IMG/VR virus record: IMGVR_UViG_3300031857_000797
Coordinates: 1 to 32,850 of that record
Strand: one strand, 5' to 3'
DNA: 32,850 nt
From: a virus
This document shows, in pieces, positions 29,296 through 32,850 of the stretch. The notes under the pieces were generated by a model. That model was given only the letters and a program-made list of their open reading frames with translations, did not search any database and had not been told where the DNA came from. Each line of letters starts with the position of its first letter. Position 1 is the stretch's first letter. A program made the position numbers and the translations under genes.

Positions 29296-29763
29296 ATGAC
29301 ACACGAAATAGCAAAACAATTATTTGAATACAAGAACGATACCTTGTATTGGAAAAGTGATACAAATCACAACTATAGTGGTAAGCCTGTATCTCCATCA
29401 ACTAAAAGAAACTATCTTCAATTAAAGCACAAAAATAAACTATACTATGTTCATAGGATAGTATTCCTTCTTCATAATGGATATATGCCAAAATATGTAG
29501 ATCACATAAACAGGAATAGACACGATAACAGAATAGAAAATTTAAGAGCCTGTACTGTGATGCAAAATATGGCTAATTCTTCTGGATGGAGGAATAAGAG
29601 TTTACCAAAAGGAGTTTCTATGAATGGGAATAATTATACAGCTCGAATTATGGTTAATAATAAGCAGATTAGATTAGGTACATATAAAACAATAGAAGAG
29701 GCTAAAAATGCTTATATCTCTAAATCATTAGAATTGAATGGTCAATATAGTTCGTTTGCTTGA
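29296..29763 (+). CDS. HNH homing endonuclease with AP2 domain
   Basis: The start at 29296 is preferred over a TTG at 29272 and an ATG at 29290 because of the element 5 nt upstream, giving 155 aa. The HNH part reads VHRIVFLLH (His53), PKYVDHINRN (Asp69, His70) and NRIENLR (Asn78, Asn82). An AP2-like domain follows (about 102-143, PKGVSMNGNNYTARIMVNNK). Such enzymes cut DNA and spread by repair copying. The gene is strongly A/T-rich and stands between terL and the tail chaperone, so it looks like a recent free-standing insertion. Confidence 0.85.
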   Translation: MTHEIAKQLFEYKNDTLYWKSDTNHNYSGKPVSPSTKRNYLQLKHKNKLYYVHRIVFLLHNGYMPKYVDHINRNRHDNRIENLRACTVMQNMANSSGWRNKSLPKGVSMNGNNYTARIMVNNKQIRLGTYKTIEEAKNAYISKSLELNGQYSSFA

Positions 29764-29877
29764 GGTTTGCAAACAGCGAACGTGAGTCTATAATGTTACT
29801 TATTCGGCTCAAAAGTAAACATATTTGCTTACTATGTTACTCATAGGACATAACTCTCAAAATATCTATTTATGAAT
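29764..29877 (+). other. Intergenic region with palindromes before the tail chaperone
   Basis: A perfect 10-bp palindrome GTTTGCAAAC (29765-29774), an inverted repeat CTATG-TTACT-CATAG (29832-29846), a second TGTTACT upstream, and a TCTATTTA element near the right edge lie here. It follows the HNH gene and terL, a usual place for a packaging or insertion site. I see no gene in it. Confidence 0.4.
29865..29872 (+). promoter_or_regulatory. TCTATTTA late element, 5 nt before the tail chaperone
   Basis: TCTATTTA ends 5 nt before the ATG at 29878 (MTWKNVNVF). A second in-frame ATG at 29872 overlaps the element and is therefore less likely as the start. Confidence 0.55.
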
Positions 29878-30615
29878 ATGACTTGGAAGAATGTAAACGT
29901 ATTTCAATGGCAGCAAATCGTGGACTTGTTCACGAAGTCTAAAGACCTAACTGAGTTAGACTTAGCGGTTAAGTGCGTGGCTATCCTCAAGGGAATGACT
30001 GAGTATCAGATAGATTCGATGCCTCTCGGTGAGTTAAACCCACTTCTAAAGTCTATAGACTTCATTCACGAAGAGATTAAGCCAGAGCCTCAGAAGTACA
30101 TTAAAGTAGGTAAGAAACGCTACAAGTGTATCTATGATGTGCGTAAGATTCCTGCTGCTCGGTATATCGAGAGCAAGTACTTCGCTAAAGATGTGAATGC
30201 TAACCTACACAGGATCGGTGCTTGTATGGTTATGCCTATGAAAAAAACTCTTTTCGGGTGGAAGGTAGATAAGTACGATGCGAGCAAGCACGAAGATTAC
30301 GCTCAGGATTTATTGGAAGCACCTGTAACTGCGGTACTCGGAAGCGTGGTTTTTTTTTGTCTCGTTTACAGGAATTGGATAAAGGCTTCGAAGGACTATT
30401 TGGTAGCAGAGATGATGGAGAAGAGCTTGACGAAGTACCAAGCCGAAGTTCTGTATCAAACTTTATGCGAGACTTTGGATGGATTTATCAAGCCTCATTG
30501 GTGGCTGAGTTCGAGAGAATCACGATGGAAGAGGTTTACGATATTCCTACAATCCAATTCCTTAACGACCTTTCTTACCTCAAAGCGAAAAACGAGTACG
30601 AAGCAGAGCAGTTAA
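29878..30615 (+). CDS. Tail assembly chaperone, unshifted (G-like) product
   Basis: The start at 29878 gives 245 aa. Residues 1-157 (MTWKNVNVFQWQQIVDLFTK and AVKCVAILKGMTEYQIDSMP) match the helical pattern of phage tail assembly chaperones, the gpG-like part. At residues 158-160 the gene reaches a T9 run (30350-30358). The unshifted frame continues for 85 more codons, but that stretch (CLVYRNWIKASKDYLVAEMM, then HWWLSSRESRWKRF) looks like an out-of-frame copy of the next gene. I therefore think the conserved protein is the shifted product, with the unshifted one a by-product or a shorter form. Confidence 0.75.
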   Translation: MTWKNVNVFQWQQIVDLFTKSKDLTELDLAVKCVAILKGMTEYQIDSMPLGELNPLLKSIDFIHEEIKPEPQKYIKVGKKRYKCIYDVRKIPAARYIESKYFAKDVNANLHRIGACMVMPMKKTLFGWKVDKYDASKHEDYAQDLLEAPVTAVLGSVVFFCLVYRNWIKASKDYLVAEMMEKSLTKYQAEVLYQTLCETLDGFIKPHWWLSSRESRWKRFTIFLQSNSLTTFLTSKRKTSTKQSS

Positions 30616-30641
30616 AGAAGATCAATGGCAAAGTCAAGTAA
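30357..30641 (+). CDS. Tail assembly chaperone C-terminal (T-like) domain, probable -1 frameshift product
   Basis: This frame opens right at the T9 run with LSRLQELDKGFEGLFGSRDD and reads like a true acidic helical protein to EAEQLKKINGKVK, with codon use like its neighbours. A -1 slip on T TTT TTT (30351-30357) joins it to the upstream 160 codons, giving a 254-aa fusion. This is the lambda G/GT arrangement that makes two chaperone forms in a fixed ratio. Its end overlaps the next start by 17 bases. Alternatively the T run has one base too many or too few in the assembly. Confidence 0.7.
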   Translation: MSRLQELDKGFEGLFGSRDDGEELDEVPSRSSVSNFMRDFGWIYQASLVAEFERITMEEVYDIPTIQFLNDLSYLKAKNEYEAEQLKKINGKVK

Positions 30642-31308
30642 ACAGATAGAGACAGAGGTGCTTCAGTTCTTAGATGGTTTAGCAGCTAATCAAGATTATG
30701 AGTTAGCTAAACTTGGTGGGGTAGATAAGTATATGCTTCAATCTGCTAAAGCATTTTTAGACAGAGCCAAGGATAACATACGAAAGAATGCACTTATATC
30801 TTCTGGTGATTTAGAGAGTCAGTTAACATTCGAGACCGAAGTAGGTGCAGATACTTATACTTTATTTGTAGGTTATCCTGCTGATTCAACCGCATCGAAG
30901 TATTACGATTATGTAAATAAAGGGGTGAGGGGTTATACATCTGGTAGCCCTAATTCTATATATAGCTTTAAGAGTCCTTTCCCTAATAGGAAAATGGCTG
31001 CGAGTATTTTCTCGTGGGCGAATAAACTAAGGATTAGGGATAAGTACGATGCAAATGTAAACAAAACAAAATTCGGTAAGAAAAGAGCAAGCATAACTAA
31101 AATGATTTCAGAGGCAGAGAATAAAAAGAGACTTGCTTATGCTATCTCATCATCAATTAAAAAGAAAGGTATAAAGAGATCACTATTCTTCGATAATGCT
31201 AAGGACTTTGCTTTTGGTAAAGACTTCGTAACAGGTCTATCTAAGATATATGGTAAAGAAGTAACCTTAGTTATTAAATCAGCAACAAATGGCAATAACA
31301 GTAAATAA
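30625..31308 (+). CDS. Tail or neck structural protein, HK97 gp10-like
   Basis: The 227-aa protein (MAKSSKQIETEVLQFLDGLA) has a helical start and a beta segment near DTYTLFVGYPADSTASKYYD followed by YVNKGVRGY, the layout of HK97 gp10-like and related minor tail proteins. A Lys-rich helix end (IKKKGIKRSLFF) follows. Its place after the chaperone and before the two large tail proteins supports a tail or neck role. The family match is by pattern only. Confidence 0.55.
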   Translation: MAKSSKQIETEVLQFLDGLAANQDYELAKLGGVDKYMLQSAKAFLDRAKDNIRKNALISSGDLESQLTFETEVGADTYTLFVGYPADSTASKYYDYVNKGVRGYTSGSPNSIYSFKSPFPNRKMAASIFSWANKLRIRDKYDANVNKTKFGKKRASITKMISEAENKKRLAYAISSSIKKKGIKRSLFFDNAKDFAFGKDFVTGLSKIYGKEVTLVIKSATNGNNSK

Positions 31309-32473
31309 TACTCCAGGTGCTTTCCAATCCTTTCACGAGGATATGTGGTATGTAGTTACCTCGGATAACATAGCACAAACGAGTTTCAAGTACGTCTTTG
31401 ATGTGTACATTAATTCCGTATTGGTAGCGAGAATCAAATCATTCCCACAGCCTGATACTGATAAAGGCTTATTCAACGTAGCACCTATAATCCGTAATTA
31501 TTGGTCAAGTTACTTTCAGCCTGCTACCTCACAGACTGCTTTCAATCACACAGGATCAGGGAATATGGTTTCTTTTACAATTCAGTTCGGTGAAGATTAC
31601 GCAGGTACGACTTACACTAATCTAACCTCAAGTGCAGGAACAGGATATAACTACTATCCTAATATCTCAGAGGGTAAGGGTGCTTTTGATGGTACTTGGT
31701 TCGAGAATGGTTATGCAGGGGTTAACTTACTTACTAAGAGAGACCTAACGCAACTTCAAACCAATCAGACAGGGAACAGGCTTTTCATTTCTATGAATAA
31801 CTTCACTTCTGGAGTTGTTTACGATTGGAAGCTAAATGTAACTCGTAGCAATGGTAATGATACCACAGGCGGTACTTATGTAGATGTGTCAGGAATAGCG
31901 GTGATAGATATCTCTCCTGTCGCTATTAACAATTACTTAGGAGGAACATTCATTTCATCTGCTACCGATTCTTATACTGTTGAATTCGAAGAGCAGAGCG
32001 TAGGGGTTCAAGCGTTAGTAAATGTCACAAAGATTTGTCAGCCTCGACATACTCACATACCTCTGCACTTTCTGAACTCACTCGGTGGATACGATACGAT
32101 GATATTCACTCTGGTAAATCGTGAGAGTAGAAACATAGAACGAAAATCCTTCGAGCAAGCGGAATGGCAATATCGCTCTTCTGATATGTACAGATGGAAT
32201 CAATACAATGTCTTTAACGGCGGTGCGGTTCAGTTCAACACTCAGCACACAATCACATACAAGCTTATAAGCGATTGGCTTACTCTAAAGGATTACACTT
32301 GGCTTAGAGACTTGATAGCATCTCCCGAAGTATATATGGAGAATAGCGGTACGTTTATACCTATCAAGATTACTACAAGCCAATGGACTCAAAAGAAGCA
32401 GTACGTCGATAAGGTATATAACCTTGAGTTAGATATTGAATTCGGAAGTAAAGAATTTAGCCAATACCGATGA
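31289..32473 (+). CDS. Tail protein (distal tail or baseplate type)
   Basis: The 394-aa protein (MAITVNNTPGAFQSFHEDMW) is beta-rich throughout and contains aromatic-rich patches (GTWFENGYAGVNLL, EWQYRSSDMYRWNQYN). It ends with TQKKQYVDKVYNLELDIEFG, a pattern seen in Dit-like and baseplate hub proteins. Its start overlaps the previous gene by 20 bases and its stop overlaps the next start (ATGA). The pair with the 692-aa protein that follows is likely one tail-tip complex. Confidence 0.65.
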   Translation: MAITVNNTPGAFQSFHEDMWYVVTSDNIAQTSFKYVFDVYINSVLVARIKSFPQPDTDKGLFNVAPIIRNYWSSYFQPATSQTAFNHTGSGNMVSFTIQFGEDYAGTTYTNLTSSAGTGYNYYPNISEGKGAFDGTWFENGYAGVNLLTKRDLTQLQTNQTGNRLFISMNNFTSGVVYDWKLNVTRSNGNDTTGGTYVDVSGIAVIDISPVAINNYLGGTFISSATDSYTVEFEEQSVGVQALVNVTKICQPRHTHIPLHFLNSLGGYDTMIFTLVNRESRNIERKSFEQAEWQYRSSDMYRWNQYNVFNGGAVQFNTQHTITYKLISDWLTLKDYTWLRDLIASPEVYMENSGTFIPIKITTSQWTQKKQYVDKVYNLELDIEFGSKEFSQYR

Positions 32474-32850
32474 GAACTGAAATCTATATAGAGAATCAAC
32501 AACTCGACCTTTACAAAGATATCTCCGCAGAGTTTACCTATAACATCGATGATGTTAAGGACTTCTCTTCTCGCAATACCAACTTTTCGAAAACAATCGT
32601 AATCCCAGGTAATGCAACTAACAACAAACTATTCGGGCATATTTTCGAATTCGGGAGTGGTAACTTCTACAATCCTTCAGCCGATAACGTGGGTTACAAC
32701 TTCAACGCATCCAAGTCTGCTGCTTGTGTTGTCTATGTAGATAAGATTCAAATCTTCAAAGGGATTATCAGACTGCTTGAGATAATCATCGATAATGGAT
32801 CAATAGAGTACGAGTGTGCGGTCTTCGGTGAATTAGGTGGATTCGTTTCT
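32470..32850 (+). CDS. 5' part of the 692-aa tail structural protein
   Basis: The true start is the ATG at 32470 (MRTEIYIENQQLDLYKDISA). Its first 127 codons run to the window edge and continue in frame at base 128 after the overlap is removed. The opening (AEFTYNIDDVKDFSSRNTNF) is typical of a large tail-tip family known to me from phages of Bacteroidota, without a proven function. Confidence 0.85.
   Translation, partial: MRTEIYIENQQLDLYKDISAEFTYNIDDVKDFSSRNTNFSKTIVIPGNATNNKLFGHIFEFGSGNFYNPSADNVGYNFNASKSAACVVYVDKIQIFKGIIRLLEIIIDNGSIEYECAVFGELGGFVS
32724..32850. repeat. Right copy of 127-bp terminal direct repeat (assembly overlap)
   Basis: Identical to 1-127. Removing one copy restores a continuous reading frame from 32470 through the join to 1825. 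Confidence 0.95.

Noticed and set aside
1-32850. Lysogeny genes, CRISPR arrays and insertion sequences
   Set aside because: No integrase, excisionase, repressor, transposase or regularly spaced repeats were seen on either strand.

Overview
This window is a complete small tailed-phage genome. The first 127 bases (1-127) are identical to the last 127 (32724-32850), and one open reading frame runs through the join, so the molecule closes into a circle of 32,723 bp. The ends are an assembly overlap. No integrase, repressor, transposase, CRISPR array or rRNA gene was seen, so a strictly lytic siphovirus is the simplest reading. The host is probably a member of the Bacteroidota. Gene starts lack Shine-Dalgarno sequences and sit behind A/T-rich leaders, the leftward operon has a promoter fitting the TTTG / TAnnTTTG consensus, and several structural families (XkdF-type protease, portal with minor-head domain, the paired tail proteins) are of the type I associate with phages of that phylum. 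The host assignment is inference.

The layout has three blocks. The late block is rightward and crosses the circle join: terminase small and large subunits (27752-29262), an HNH homing endonuclease, a tail assembly chaperone with a probable -1 frameshift, tail proteins, the 692-residue tail protein across the join, tape measure, prohead protease, scaffold, major capsid, likely tail tube, portal fusion, connector, tail completion, tail fibre, a lysis cassette (two holin candidates, M15 endolysin, one-protein spanin) and a group of small genes ending with an exonuclease and a MazG-like protein (to 16554). The leftward block (22637 down to 16570) is the replication and recombination operon: small membrane peptides, an Erf-type annealing protein, a tiny AP2-like protein, NinG, a DnaA domain IV protein, a replication-initiation-like protein, a PP-loop PAPS-reductase-like enzyme and a PD-(D/E)XK-like nuclease. 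The third block is rightward (22916-27725): a sigma-like factor, membrane proteins, two glycosyltransferases flanking an LpxA-like acyltransferase, a ParB-like protein, a Mom-like DNA modification protein and a tRNA-Gly overlapping its 3' end.

The most interesting feature is a candidate regulatory system. The element TCTATTTA, with small variants, lies just upstream of seven genes, all in the late block, four of them at exactly 5 nt from the start codon. The phage carries its own sigma-like gene next to the divergent control region. I infer a phage sigma factor driving late promoters, some giving leaderless mRNAs. Strong hairpin terminators around the capsid genes, two of which are closely followed by such promoters, would set protein ratios.

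Other points worth a second look are the T9 slippery run in the tail chaperone, the tRNA-Gly with a bulged A in its T stem whose 5' half is also the end of the mom-like gene, and the sugar/acyl/DNA modification cassette. Unusually A/T-rich insert-like genes (mom-like, HNH, middle of the fibre) suggest recent acquisition. Several small genes too short for routine calling were found by reading the sequence: 25309-25425, 20721-20870, 22127-22282, 22279-22368, and less surely 10006-10185 and 21724-21873.
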